DNA from: an uncultured Erysipelotrichaceae bacterium | GTDB taxonomy: Bacteria; Bacillota_I; Bacilli_A; RFN20; CAG-826 | DNA length: 62,998 nucleotides | Direction of reading: 5' to 3' | NCBI GenBank assembly: GCA_902769185.1 | Contig: CACXNV010000003.1 | Location: 1-62,998, forward strand | Part shown: piece after piece, positions 1 to 9,389 of the stretch | Layout of the letters: every line of letters begins with the position of its first letter | Position numbering within the stretch: the stretch's first letter is position 1 | The notes under the pieces: model-generated | The model's database searches: none | Seen by the model: only the letters and a program-made list of their open reading frames with translations | What the model was told of the DNA's origin: nothing | Program-made: the position numbers and the translations under genes

Positions 1-499
1 GAACATACATGTACAGTTTTTATGTACCAGATGAAACCGATTATAAAAAAGTATTAAGAGGTAATCCTTTGTCTTGTTTAACTACCATGTATGATAGAAG
101 TGTCATAGGTGATTTATATTTTGATGAAACATATAACCGTCATGAAGACTACATCTTCTGGTTAACAATATTAAAAAGAGGAATAGTGGCTAAAGGTAAT
201 CATAATGTTTTAGCAACTTATGTTATTCACTCTAATAAAAGAACTCTAATAAATCTAAATTAGTTAAATCTATGTATCGTGCATATCATGAATCACAGGA
301 ATTTAATTGGTTGAAGAGTCGGATATTTGTATTTAGATATGCATTATATAGTTACAAGAATGTTAAGCAACTTAAACTTAAAATACAGTTCGTTGTTTAC
401 ATATTTTTAAAAGGTATTCTTGTAAAAATTAGAAATAACAGTATTAGACAAGATAATCTATGGAATAATAACTTAAAAATACTGTCCCAAAACTATTGA
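1..499 (+). pseudogene. Frameshifted 3' part of a GT2 family glycosyltransferase
   Basis: The reading frame is open from the left edge of the window, so the 5' part of the gene lies outside. Residues such as RHEDYIFWLTILKRG, followed by a YVIHSN stretch, are typical of the C-terminal part of GT2 (GT-A fold) glycosyltransferases that build surface polysaccharide. The frame stops at 261-263, but the expected continuation (SNKSKLVKSMYRAYHESQ) is in another frame from about 242 to a TGA at 497-499. The break lies where TCTAATAAA occurs twice, 14 bases apart (231 and 245). Either one missing base between the copies or a 14-base duplication would explain it. As written the gene is split; a sequencing error or reversible slippage cannot be excluded. 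It is probably the last gene of an upstream polysaccharide operon. Confidence 0.75.
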
Positions 500-546
500 C
501 TTATGTCCCAATTTTAACTATTATAAATACGTTACAAGGTAAGAGT

Positions 547-1593
547 ATGAAAAAGAAAGATGTTGTAAATCTAATTAGGTTTCATAATGAAGGCGATGAA
601 ACTGGTTTTAATAAACAAGCAATGCAAATTGCAGATGATTTTTATGATAGTGGCGATGTTGAATTATCACGATATATTTACAGCCTTTTGTCTGATGCCT
701 CCACTATTGTTCCTCAAGAAGATACAACAAAACATATTGGTGCTTTGCAACTTTTTAAAATTGAAAGCGAACCTCTATACTTGCCTCAACAAATTAAAAA
801 TAACTTAATTGGTATTGTTAACGCTGTTAAAAGAAATATTGGTCTTAATACTTTTTTATTTTATGGGCATCCAGGAACTGGAAAAACAGAAGCCTCATTT
901 AATATTGCTAGATTATTAAAGAGAAGACTTTGGAAGGTCAACATTTCGCAACTTATAGATTCTCATTTAGGAGAGACTAGCAAAAATATTAATAATTTAT
1001 TTGAATCGATTAATTCTTACCCATTTAAAAAAACGATGCTTGTTTTATTTGATGAAATTGATGCGCTCGCTCTAAGAAGAGACGACTCTAGAGATTTAAG
1101 AGAAATGGCAAGGGCGACTACAGAGTTATTTAAAGGTTTAGATGGACTTGATAAAGATGTTGTCCTAATTGCTACAACAAATATGTATAAGCAATTAGAT
1201 TCTGCTCTTGTTAGAAGATTTGTATCAAAAGTGAGTTTTGATTGCTACAGCAGAGAAGAATTGATAGATATTGGACTGAAATTGTATAGATTTTATTTAA
1301 ATAAGATTGATGGTATTTCAAATGATGAAAGAATCGTTTACAAGATTCTTAATTCAATAGAAAAAATGCCATACCCCGGTGAATTGAAAAACATTATCAA
1401 ATCTTCTTTAGCTTTTTCAAATATTGATGAACCACATGACTATTTAAAAAGGCTTATTGTTGAATTAGATCCTGAATGTGATCTTAGTGATGCCCTGAAT
1501 TTAAAGGAAAAATTTGATTTTTCAACACGTGACATCGAACTAATTACAGGCGTTTCTAAATCAGAAGTTGCAAGGAGGATTAAAAATGGATAG
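547..1593 (+). CDS. ietA: AAA+ ATPase, IetA-like, first gene of a candidate antiphage pair
   Basis: This encodes a 348-residue AAA+ ATPase. Walker A is GHPGTGKT at residues 107-114, Walker B ends in D169-E170 (LFDEID), and an arginine-finger-like ALVRRF lies at about 221-225. The C-terminal 30 residues (FSTRDIELITGVSKSEVARR) look like a small helix-turn-helix. The frame is open from a TTG at 496, but the ATG at 547 has an AAGGTAAG ribosome site just before it. The last 8 bases overlap the S8 protease gene. This pairing of a small AAA+ ATPase with a subtilisin-fold protease is the arrangement of the IetAS antiphage system (Gao et al. 2020); the assignment rests on domain pairing and order, not on an alignment. 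The ATPase would be expected to sense infection or control the protease. A housekeeping chaperone role is less likely given the neighbours. Confidence 0.7.
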   Translation: MKKKDVVNLIRFHNEGDETGFNKQAMQIADDFYDSGDVELSRYIYSLLSDASTIVPQEDTTKHIGALQLFKIESEPLYLPQQIKNNLIGIVNAVKRNIGLNTFLFYGHPGTGKTEASFNIARLLKRRLWKVNISQLIDSHLGETSKNINNLFESINSYPFKKTMLVLFDEIDALALRRDDSRDLREMARATTELFKGLDGLDKDVVLIATTNMYKQLDSALVRRFVSKVSFDCYSREELIDIGLKLYRFYLNKIDGISNDERIVYKILNSIEKMPYPGELKNIIKSSLAFSNIDEPHDYLKRLIVELDPECDLSDALNLKEKFDFSTRDIELITGVSKSEVARRIKNG

Positions 1594-3919
1594 TAGACAC
1601 AATCCTTCGTTATTGGTCGATGTACCTTTTGAAAAAGACAGAGTTGATGGTGGTTTTTCTACCCCTAAATTGGAATGTGATTGTGTCACATCATCAGATA
1701 TCGATTATTTAATTAATCAGCTAGGCATTATTAGAAACTACTATGACAATAAGACGATTTTAGAAGGCGTCATTATATCTATAAGATATAAAAGAGTGGC
1801 TCCAAAATCGAGCAGAGTAAGTAGATTGCTTTGTCATTTTAAAAGTTCATATGATACGACCATTGGTGCAAAATATGAAGAGAAATATGTTGGTGACAAA
1901 ATCACTTATAATCATGTATTAACTCATTTTGTTTCCAAACTAGAACTGTTAGAAACAATTAGCGAATTAAAAGATGCAAAAAAGATATTGGATGATTGTT
2001 ATAACGGCAAGTTCCTTGCAGGATATTTAGACAAAGGATGCAGAGAGCAACAATCTTCTTATTTTAAAAACAAACAAATTTGTAAAACCGTTTTCTATAA
2101 AATAATGTGCGACATATCGTACATACGTGATTTCTTTGTCTTATTGCCAACTGCAGAAAAAAAGAAAAAAAATGAAGTTCTTGTTACTTTTTTCCCGGTT
2201 CCTGATCTTAATATTGAACTTTTTTTAAGATCCATAAATGTTAACGGAAGACTTAAAATACTTGATAAAAACAACGCTATTTTAACTAGCGAACAATATC
2301 AACTGTTATATGATAATGCTCCATATATGATTTGTATGGAAAATGATGATTTTTCAAATTTTGAATTTGATGAATATGAGAAAATAGATGTTCCTGTTGG
2401 AAGAACTCTTCCGCCTCCTGATGATTCAATTCCTTTCATAGGGGTTTTTGATACAATTATCGAAAGAAATTCATATCTCTCTAGTTATATTAAATATGAA
2501 AATCTTGTTTCGGAGCATTATTATGATGATTCAGATAACTATGTCCATGGCACTAGGGTTGATTCTATTTTAATCGAAGGGAATAGATTGAATCCTAAAT
2601 ATGAAGATGATTGTGGCTTATTTAAAGTCCTTCATTTTGGTGTAGGTGGTAAAGGAAAGATTGAGATTGATATTTTGTTTAAGGCAATAGAAGAAAAAGT
2701 TAAAGAATATTGTTCTACTGTTAAAGTGTGGAATTTATCATTAGGCGACGAACTCGGCGTCCACCCTAATTATGTTTCTCTTCTTGGAGCTAAAATTGAC
2801 GAAATTAGCAAAAAGTATAATGTTTTATTCGTTGTTGCAGGAACAAATATATCAAAAAAATATAATGATATAATTATTGGTTCGCCTGCAGATTCATTTA
2901 ATTCTATTGTCGTGAATTCCGTGAAAAGTGTTGAAAATCCTATCCCTGCAAGTTATTCAAGAAGAGGGCCGATATTAACATTCTTTCAAAAACCTGACAT
3001 TGCTTATTACGGTGGAGATGACGGTGAGGAGTTGAACTGCTATAGTCCTAATTTTGATTATTTTTGCAAAGGAACTTCGTATGCTGCTCCTTTCATTGCA
3101 CGTAAAGCTGCTTATTTAATTCATAAAGCACATTTTCCTGTCGAATGTGCGAAAGCTTTGATAATAGATTCGGCTTTTGGTTGGAGAAGAAAATATAAAG
3201 ATTCAGATGCTCTTTATGTTGGGTATGGTATTCCAGCTATTTCAATCAAAGAAATAATTGGCTCTAAAAAAGATGAGATTAAAATGATTATTTACGGAAA
3301 GACTTTAGAACAAAACACATTAGTTCATGATATTCCAATTTTATTAGATGCTAACAATAAATTTAATTATGCAGCAAAATTAATCTTTTGTTATTTTGTT
3401 GATGGAAGCAGAAATAAAGGCGTGGATTATTCAGACCAAGAGATATCGGTAAAGTTCGGGTTAGCAAGAAGACATTTTAACGGCAAAGACAAGCGGTATC
3501 ATTATATTGTTGACTCAATAAATAAAGATAAACAAGGAATGTCGTCTGGTTCTATTACCGAACGAAATGCAATTGGAGATTTTGGAAAATGGAACAATAC
3601 AAAGGTTTTAGTAGAAGGACCTATGCAACAAAGGAGATCAAAGAAATATGATATCGATATTCCTCTTTGGGGGATACATGTACAGCATTTAAAAAGATTT
3701 GGATCGATCAGCAAATGTATGTGGACAAACACGCCTGATGAAGTTTCTGTAAGGTTTGGTCTTGTCGCGACTTTCAAAACTATAGATGGAACAGATGCTG
3801 ATTTAACCGAATATGTCAGAAAACTAAGATCAAATTCAAACTATAGAGTGAGGGAAATTGATTTTGATATCGAAAATGATATTTCAGTAGTGGAAAGTGA
3901 AACCCTTGTATTTGAATAA
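1586..3919 (+). CDS. ietS: S8 subtilisin-like protease, IetS-like partner
   Basis: The protein has 777 residues. The start is the ATG at 1586, chosen because an AAGGAGG site lies at 1572-1578; the frame upstream opens only with a TTG. The first 280 residues match nothing I recognise and probably form a sensor or regulatory part. The protease core carries D289 (GVFDT), H321 (HGTRVDS), a VWNLSLG strand and S498 (GTSYAAPF). The usual oxyanion asparagine context AGN reads AGTN here. About 200 residues follow the catalytic serine. There is no signal peptide and no membrane segment, so the protein is cytoplasmic, unlike most bacterial subtilases; that fits an intracellular immune protease activated by its ATPase partner. 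Translation is coupled to the ATPase gene by the 8-base overlap. Whether the triad is active is inferred from the motifs. Confidence 0.75.
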   Translation: MDSRHNPSLLVDVPFEKDRVDGGFSTPKLECDCVTSSDIDYLINQLGIIRNYYDNKTILEGVIISIRYKRVAPKSSRVSRLLCHFKSSYDTTIGAKYEEKYVGDKITYNHVLTHFVSKLELLETISELKDAKKILDDCYNGKFLAGYLDKGCREQQSSYFKNKQICKTVFYKIMCDISYIRDFFVLLPTAEKKKKNEVLVTFFPVPDLNIELFLRSINVNGRLKILDKNNAILTSEQYQLLYDNAPYMICMENDDFSNFEFDEYEKIDVPVGRTLPPPDDSIPFIGVFDTIIERNSYLSSYIKYENLVSEHYYDDSDNYVHGTRVDSILIEGNRLNPKYEDDCGLFKVLHFGVGGKGKIEIDILFKAIEEKVKEYCSTVKVWNLSLGDELGVHPNYVSLLGAKIDEISKKYNVLFVVAGTNISKKYNDIIIGSPADSFNSIVVNSVKSVENPIPASYSRRGPILTFFQKPDIAYYGGDDGEELNCYSPNFDYFCKGTSYAAPFIARKAAYLIHKAHFPVECAKALIIDSAFGWRRKYKDSDALYVGYGIPAISIKEIIGSKKDEIKMIIYGKTLEQNTLVHDIPILLDANNKFNYAAKLIFCYFVDGSRNKGVDYSDQEISVKFGLARRHFNGKDKRYHYIVDSINKDKQGMSSGSITERNAIGDFGKWNNTKVLVEGPMQQRRSKKYDIDIPLWGIHVQHLKRFGSISKCMWTNTPDEVSVRFGLVATFKTIDGTDADLTEYVRKLRSNSNYRVREIDFDIENDISVVESETLVFE

Positions 3920-3984
3920 ATTGATTAAGAATAATTAAAATTAGAGCATTTCAACGTTTGAAAACATCAAGGAAGGAGTAAAAA

Positions 3985-6003
3985 ATGAAAAAATATTTGA
4001 GAATCGCAATAGCATTAAATGGCGCTACATCTAATAGTTTTAATACAGTTCTATCTCACCTTGTTTCTTATGTAATTTTTAATAGCAAGAGTCCACAAAT
4101 GAATTTGACCGAAATATCTAAGGCAGTATATGAAATGACAGATCTTCGATTCGGGGAGAACGAAATATCATGCGCCATCAAAAAGGGTAAAGATGCGTTT
4201 GTGCAATTAAATAATAAATATTCGATCAGCCCAAAAGAGAGAAATAAGCATATTAAAGCGGAGAAAGAATTTGATTTAACATCGTATGTTAGTAACTTTT
4301 TATTACACATCAAAGGATCGGAAGCCGAAACCTCAAAGATAAAAGATTTGCTTATGAATTTTTTCTATTTATTGTTTGACAGCAATAAAGACGACCTATT
4401 AGCACTTTTATCATCAAAATATTATGACATGACAAATGCTACAAAAACTTTTTCAAATCAGGAAAAAGAAATTATTATTTCATTTTTGGAATGGGAAAAT
4501 TTAGATAAAGATAAGGTTGTATATAATATTATTAAATCGGCATATGAATATTGTATATTAACTTTAAAAGAAGACATTAACGAGTCTGTTTTTCTTTCGA
4601 AAAAATTCTATCTAGACACAAATGTTATTTTTTCTTTGATTGGTATTAATGGCGACGATAAAAAAGAGGCAACCGAATCCTTTGTTTCAAAATGCAAAGA
4701 AATGAAGTCACAAATTTGGTATACCGAAAAAACATTATCTGAATGCAAGAATACATTATCGTCAATTATTGATCGAGTTGAAAGATTGGTAAAAGGACAA
4801 GATTATTTTACATCAGATAACTTCCGTAGCACTTTTAGAAATAGTAGTATTTCAATTGTATACAATATGTATCTGAATTGGTCGTATAAATCAACGAATA
4901 GAAGCGGAGACTTCCCGAGATTTAGGTTATATATGGATGAGTTATTAACAGAAAAATTGAATTTGATGAATTATGCTCCAATACCTTCTGAAATTATGCA
5001 AAACAATGACTTAATTGAATCAAAATCATCAAGTCTGTCTGCTTATAAATGCAAGAAGGAAAAACATTTTACTGAAAGTTCAATTGTAACTGATGTAATT
5101 AATTACTTGTATGTTGAAAATATTCGAAATAAAAATTCAATAAATTTGACTAATCAAAAATCATTTTTTATTTCGATGGATAATGCGTTTATTTCTTGGG
5201 CAGCAGAAAACAGAGGAGATTATACATCGCTAATTGTCCACCCCAACATTATGTACTCTATTTTATTGAAATTTACGAATCGAACAAAAAATGACTACCG
5301 ATCATTTAATAATTTTATTTCATTAGGAATTTATTCTGACTCTGATTTGTTTGGTGATTTAAAATTTAAAGAAGAAATCGTTAAGATCATTAATGATTTA
5401 GATGAACCTTCAAATGTTAAAAGTAAGATTTTATACATATCAAATAATATGTTAAGTAATAACGGAGAGTTTGATTCTCGCTGCTCGAGCGTAGAACCTG
5501 TTGAAGTTGTTGAGAAATCAAAAGCATATTTTTACAATGAATTAAATAAAAAGAATGAGAAAGAAAAGCAAGAATTAATTACGCATTACACACAAGAAAT
5601 TGAGAGTATTAAAATCGGCAATCAAAAAACACTAGAAGAGACCGCTGAACAAAAATATAAAGAGGGAGCGAATAATTTGCTTTTGCAAATTTCAACAAAA
5701 AAAGCACGAATCAAATCTATTAGAAACAGAATTGTAAGATGGCTTTTATTTATAGCTTTGTTGGCCGGTGTGATTACTGCTGTCATTTTTGGGATATTGT
5801 TTTTTGTTAATGAAGGTGTGAATTCGGTTGTAGCATGGATATCTCTTGTCTCTGGAATTATTGGCATAATTTGTAGTGTGGTTATTCCGCTTTTTAAAAG
5901 AATTAAGACACCGTTATTCAAATTATTAGAAAGAATGTTGCCTATTGATACAAAAAAATTAGCTATTAAATATTATGAACAGCTAAAAAATGATTATAAA
6001 TGA
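3985..6003 (+). CDS. Membrane-anchored PIN-domain protein, putative third component of the IetAS-like locus
   Basis: This 672-residue protein starts 65 bases after the protease, with an AAGGAGT site before the ATG. Residues 1-100 look like a winged-helix-type region (LTEISKAVYEMTDLRFGENE). The centre resembles a PIN nuclease: KFYLDTNVIF puts an acidic residue at D211, with later acidic candidates E253, D370 (IVTDVINYLY) and D399 (SMDNAFISW). A lysine/glutamate-rich coiled coil spans about 525-580. Two membrane helices lie at about 585-608 and 614-637, with a short charged tail. PIN domains usually cut RNA, so a membrane-tethered RNase acting as toxin or effector is possible. The gene ends with TGA, unlike most neighbours, and is followed by 395 bases without a gene. 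The family is not known to me, and its link to the ATPase-protease pair is inferred from position. Confidence 0.6.
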   Translation: MKKYLRIAIALNGATSNSFNTVLSHLVSYVIFNSKSPQMNLTEISKAVYEMTDLRFGENEISCAIKKGKDAFVQLNNKYSISPKERNKHIKAEKEFDLTSYVSNFLLHIKGSEAETSKIKDLLMNFFYLLFDSNKDDLLALLSSKYYDMTNATKTFSNQEKEIIISFLEWENLDKDKVVYNIIKSAYEYCILTLKEDINESVFLSKKFYLDTNVIFSLIGINGDDKKEATESFVSKCKEMKSQIWYTEKTLSECKNTLSSIIDRVERLVKGQDYFTSDNFRSTFRNSSISIVYNMYLNWSYKSTNRSGDFPRFRLYMDELLTEKLNLMNYAPIPSEIMQNNDLIESKSSSLSAYKCKKEKHFTESSIVTDVINYLYVENIRNKNSINLTNQKSFFISMDNAFISWAAENRGDYTSLIVHPNIMYSILLKFTNRTKNDYRSFNNFISLGIYSDSDLFGDLKFKEEIVKIINDLDEPSNVKSKILYISNNMLSNNGEFDSRCSSVEPVEVVEKSKAYFYNELNKKNEKEKQELITHYTQEIESIKIGNQKTLEETAEQKYKEGANNLLLQISTKKARIKSIRNRIVRWLLFIALLAGVITAVIFGILFFVNEGVNSVVAWISLVSGIIGIICSVVIPLFKRIKTPLFKLLERMLPIDTKKLAIKYYEQLKNDYK

Positions 6004-6398
6004 TATATGTTTAAGATTTTATTGCAGTTATTTGACAAAGTCATAAATTCATTATCTTGTACAGTGAATTTCTACTTGAAATTTCATGCAAACATCATAA
6101 ATATTTTAAATTAATATGTTCGTGTCCATTTGGTGGACCCTAAAAGATTTAAAGTATCTAAACGCATATTCTTATCTTTAGTTATTATCTTTAATAGATT
6201 TATAAATACATATTCTTGTTTTTATAAAGACACTAAGAAAGATTTAATAACTTGGTAACTAATATATTTGTAGAAATAGTTAATAACATTGTTTAAGAAA
6301 CAGAAGAAATACTTTTGTTGTTTAACTATTAAGGCATTCTTTAACTTTAACCATTTCCATATTCCATAGGGAAAATAAATAATCTACAATATGTAGAT
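6004..6398. other. 395-base gene-free spacer after the defence island
   Basis: No convincing gene or RNA was found here. The stretch is very AT-rich. A short perfect hairpin, GTCCA-TTTGG-TGGAC, sits at 6124-6138 without a T-run, so it is not an obvious terminator. At the right end CTACA-ATA-TGTAG (6384-6396) is a perfect inverted repeat immediately before the next start codon and overlaps its likely -10 box. The spacer probably marks the right border of the inserted defence genes, but no direct repeats or transposase remnants were recognised. Confidence 0.5.
6385..6398 (+). promoter_or_regulatory. Probable -10 box and inverted repeat before the Big2-VanZ gene
   Basis: TACAAT at 6385-6390 lies 8 bases before the ATG at 6399, and no ribosome site is present, so the mRNA may start at or next to the ATG. 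The box sits inside the CTACA-ATA-TGTAG palindrome (6384-6396), which could be a regulator site. No good -35 box is visible. Confidence 0.4.
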
Positions 6399-8123
6399 AT
6401 GGAAGTAGCAAAAAAGAAAAGATTTAAAATTTCTAGATGGATATTTTTATCATTAGCGGTACTCACTAATACTTTTCTTGTGCTTTATTCTACTTTACCT
6501 AGAGAAATAACGATTAAATGGAATAATTTCTTTAGAAATCTTTTTGCACAATTTATTAATTCAATAACCGAAAAAGAAGTAGTGCCAGTTCCAATGACTG
6601 AACTAGAAATAAAATTATCTAATGAAGGAACTTATAAATATAATTACATTCCTGGCTATGAAGTTGACGAAATACCTTTAGGGAGTGCAAAGCAAGTTGA
6701 ATGTACTTATCTTCCTTTAGATACAACTGATAAATCAATTCAGTATTATACCGAACAAAACGATATAATCACTTTGAACCAAAGTGGTGCAACTGTATCT
6801 GTTGTGGGGATGAAGCCTGGTATTGCTACGATACACGCTAAAAATACTCTAAGTAAATTAGATGTATCTTGCGAAGTTAAAGTTGTGGAAACTGTTGAAC
6901 CTAAATTATTTGATATTTCTATTGCATCTAGTGAGATACCTATAGGTAGCCAACAAACAATTGGTATTGATATTAATGGTGGGAATCTAGGCCATGATGA
7001 ATTAATTAACTTTAGATATTACGATACAAGAAAGTTAACATATGCATCTTCTGTAGAAAATGTATGTTCTGTGGATGAATATGGAATTATTTATCCACAC
7101 TCTATTGGCGATTCAACTATCACAGTTAGTAATTCCTCGGGATGCACCAAAACTATTGAAGTCAGTGTCACTGATGGCAGTGCTGTAGAACCATATTCTG
7201 ATTTATCTATCTTCGGTTCTAGCTATTGCTATGATAATGATATGATTAAAGATCAATCATCACCACATAACAACCATTATCAATTGGGAGTTAAAGATGG
7301 TGATATTGAATTAAATCCAGAAGATTTTATTTGGGAAAGTTCTAATGAATTACTTGCTAAAGTTGATAAACGTGGTGTTTTACGTGGTTTCAGAAAGAGT
7401 GTTATCGATGATGAGTTTGTAACAATAACCGCAGCATCTAAATTAACCGGTCAATCAGTTACTTACGAAATTGTTGTTAAAGAGCAACTGCCAGAACAAT
7501 TATACTACTGGATTACTAATGGTGAAAAAACCACCTGGAATCCAGTTGAATTTACAGCGTGTGTTGGAGACAACTTAGTGTTAAATGTTTCCTATTCTCC
7601 GAATATATCCAAAAAAGATATAGTAGCAAAAATATCTAATGAGAGTTTGGTGGAATGCACTAATCAGGGATCGTCGTTGAATCTTGTTGTTAAGGATACC
7701 GGATCTTGTTTAATAACCATTACATCTGTGATTAATCCTGAGCTACATAAAACAATTAGCTTTAGTTTTTTAAAGGCTGGAGCGATATCCACGAATGACT
7801 TGGACGATGTTGGATTAAGCGTGAGAAAAGTGGTTGGTCATGCTTCTTTATTTGCTATTGCTGAGCTATTTACTTTTGTTGCTTTATTTATGTTCTTGTA
7901 TAAGAAAAAACTCTGGCTGCCTATTGTTATTTCTTTAGGTGTTGAATTGCTTGTTGCATCAGTTTCTGAGTTAGTACAGTATTTTACTCCTAATAGGCAC
8001 GGATCATTTACTGATATTTTGATTAATATGTCTGGAGCAGTATTTATTACATTGATAGTATTAGCTATCCACTTTATAAGAAGATTAATTATTAAAAAAA
8101 AGAAAATGCGAAATAACAACTAA
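6399..8123 (+). CDS. Membrane protein with Big2-like extracellular domains and C-terminal VanZ-like domain
   Basis: The protein has 574 residues. A membrane helix at about 12-32 is followed by an extracellular stretch (about 60-465) with repeated immunoglobulin-like Big2 features: 'TIHAKNTLSKLDVSCEVKV' and 'SVENVCSVDEYGIIYPHSIG' are typical strand patterns. The last 110 residues form a VanZ-like unit with RKVVGHASLF, then ELVQYFTPNRHGSFTDI and NMSGA, spread over several membrane helices. VanZ-family proteins are small membrane proteins linked to glycopeptide resistance or envelope work; the function is unknown for most. Joining a long Big2 stalk to VanZ is unusual. The gene lies at the left end of the polysaccharide locus, which suggests a surface role. 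No ribosome site is visible before the ATG. Confidence 0.7.
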   Translation: MEVAKKKRFKISRWIFLSLAVLTNTFLVLYSTLPREITIKWNNFFRNLFAQFINSITEKEVVPVPMTELEIKLSNEGTYKYNYIPGYEVDEIPLGSAKQVECTYLPLDTTDKSIQYYTEQNDIITLNQSGATVSVVGMKPGIATIHAKNTLSKLDVSCEVKVVETVEPKLFDISIASSEIPIGSQQTIGIDINGGNLGHDELINFRYYDTRKLTYASSVENVCSVDEYGIIYPHSIGDSTITVSNSSGCTKTIEVSVTDGSAVEPYSDLSIFGSSYCYDNDMIKDQSSPHNNHYQLGVKDGDIELNPEDFIWESSNELLAKVDKRGVLRGFRKSVIDDEFVTITAASKLTGQSVTYEIVVKEQLPEQLYYWITNGEKTTWNPVEFTACVGDNLVLNVSYSPNISKKDIVAKISNESLVECTNQGSSLNLVVKDTGSCLITITSVINPELHKTISFSFLKAGAISTNDLDDVGLSVRKVVGHASLFAIAELFTFVALFMFLYKKKLWLPIVISLGVELLVASVSELVQYFTPNRHGSFTDILINMSGAVFITLIVLAIHFIRRLIIKKKKMRNNN

Positions 8124-8133
8124 TTTATTTGGC

Positions 8134-8161
8134 TTGTTTATTTAATAATAAAAGATATAAT
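8134..8161 (+). promoter_or_regulatory. Promoter for ugd
   Basis: TTGTTT (8134-8139) and TATAAT (8156-8161) are separated by 16 bases, in the short gap between the VanZ-like gene and ugd. The expected mRNA start is about 12 bases before the ATG. Confidence 0.6.
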
Positions 8162-8179
8162 ATAGCGGGTGATTAAAAT

Positions 8180-9388
8180 ATGAATATTTCAGTAGCAGGA
8201 ACCGGATATGTCGGTTTATCTAATGCGATTATATTATCGCAACATAATAAAGTATACGCAGTAGATGTTGTTAAAGCTAAAGTTGATTTAATTAACTCTA
8301 GAAAATCTCCTATTGTAGATAAAGAGATAGAAGAATATTTAGCCACTAAAGAATTAGACTTAGTAGCAACATTAGACGGAGATAGTGCTTATAAAGAATC
8401 AGAGATAGTGATTATCGCTACTCCTACTAATTATGATAGTGAAACTAATAAGTTTGACACTTCTAGTGTAGAGTCAGTTATAGAGCAAGTTATTAGAGTT
8501 AACCCTAATGCTTGGATTATTGTGAAATCCACTGTAGGAGTAGGATTCACTAAATATGTAAGAGAAAAATATAATTTTGAACATATATTATTCTCTCCTG
8601 AATTCTTAAGAGAAGGTAAGGCTTTATATGATAACTTATATCCTTCTAGAATCGTAGTGGGAGTTCCTGAAAAGAAAGAGCCATATTTATCTAAGGCTAA
8701 AGAATTTGCTTCTTTACTTAGACAAGGTGCAATTAAGAAAGATATAGATGTTCATATATTAGGTTGTACAGAAGCAGAAGCTGTTAAATTATTTGCGAAT
8801 ACATATTTAGCGCTTAGAGTAGCCTATTTTAATGAACTAGATACTTTTGCTCAAACTAAAGGTTTAGATACTTTAGATATTATTAAAGGGGTGTGTGGAG
8901 ATCCTAGAATAGGAGATTTCTATAATAATCCATCATTTGGTTATGGAGGATATTGCTTGCCTAAAGACACTAAAGAGTTAAAGGCAAACTTTGAAGATAT
9001 ACCTGAAAACCTTATCTCTGCGATTGTGGAATCTAATAGAACGAGAAAACAATTTATTTGTGATGATGTTCTTAGAAAAGCTGGATATAAAAATGACGGT
9101 AAAGATAATGTCACTGTTGGTATATATAGACTCACTATGAAAAGTGGTAGTGATAACTTTAGACAGTCCTCTATTCAAGGGGTTATGAAAAGATTACACG
9201 CGAAGGGTGTAAAGATAGTGATATATGAACCAACACTTAAAGATGAAGAATTCTTTAACTGTAAGGTTATCAAGGATTATAATGTTTTCAAAGCAATGTC
9301 TAAAGTCATTATCGCTAATAGATATGATTCATCCTTAGATGATGTTAAAAATAAAGTTTATACTAGAGATTTATTAAGAAGAGATTAA
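8180..9388 (+). CDS. ugd: UDP-glucose 6-dehydrogenase
   Basis: This 402-residue enzyme oxidises UDP-glucose to UDP-glucuronate with two NAD+. The N-terminal Rossmann motif GTGYVG is at residues 7-12, the IVKSTVGVG and [10 protein letters not shown] blocks follow, and the catalytic cysteine is C259 in [11 protein letters not shown]. Length and order fit the family. The product would feed the surface polysaccharide and is the expected substrate of the UDP-glucuronate epimerase domain at the end of the giant ORF at 14739-18797. The next gene starts 1 base after the stop, so the two are one operon. A GDP-mannose dehydrogenase is the alternative, but this short single-gene type is usually specific for UDP-glucose. 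Confidence 0.9.
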   Translation: MNISVAGTGYVGLSNAIILSQHNKVYAVDVVKAKVDLINSRKSPIVDKEIEEYLATKELDLVATLDGDSAYKESEIVIIATPTNYDSETNKFDTSSVESVIEQVIRVNPNAWIIVKSTVGVGFTKYVREKYNFEHILFSPEFLREGKALYDNLYPSRIVVGVPEKKEPYLSKAKEFASLLRQGAIKKDIDVHILGCTEAEAVKLFANTYLALRVAYFNELDTFAQTKGLDTLDIIKGVCGDPRIGDFYNNPSFGYGGYCLPKDTKELKANFEDIPENLISAIVESNRTRKQFICDDVLRKAGYKNDGKDNVTVGIYRLTMKSGSDNFRQSSIQGVMKRLHAKGVKIVIYEPTLKDEEFFNCKVIKDYNVFKAMSKVIIANRYDSSLDDVKNKVYTRDLLRRD

Positions 9389-9389
9389 T

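Noticed and set aside
1568-1585. Earlier TTG start for the S8 protease
   Set aside because: The AAGGAGG site at 1572-1578 lies after that TTG and fits the ATG at 1586.
547-6003. CRISPR array, transposase or integrase bordering the defence genes
   Set aside because: No regular repeats, transposase motifs or tRNA gene were found on either side.
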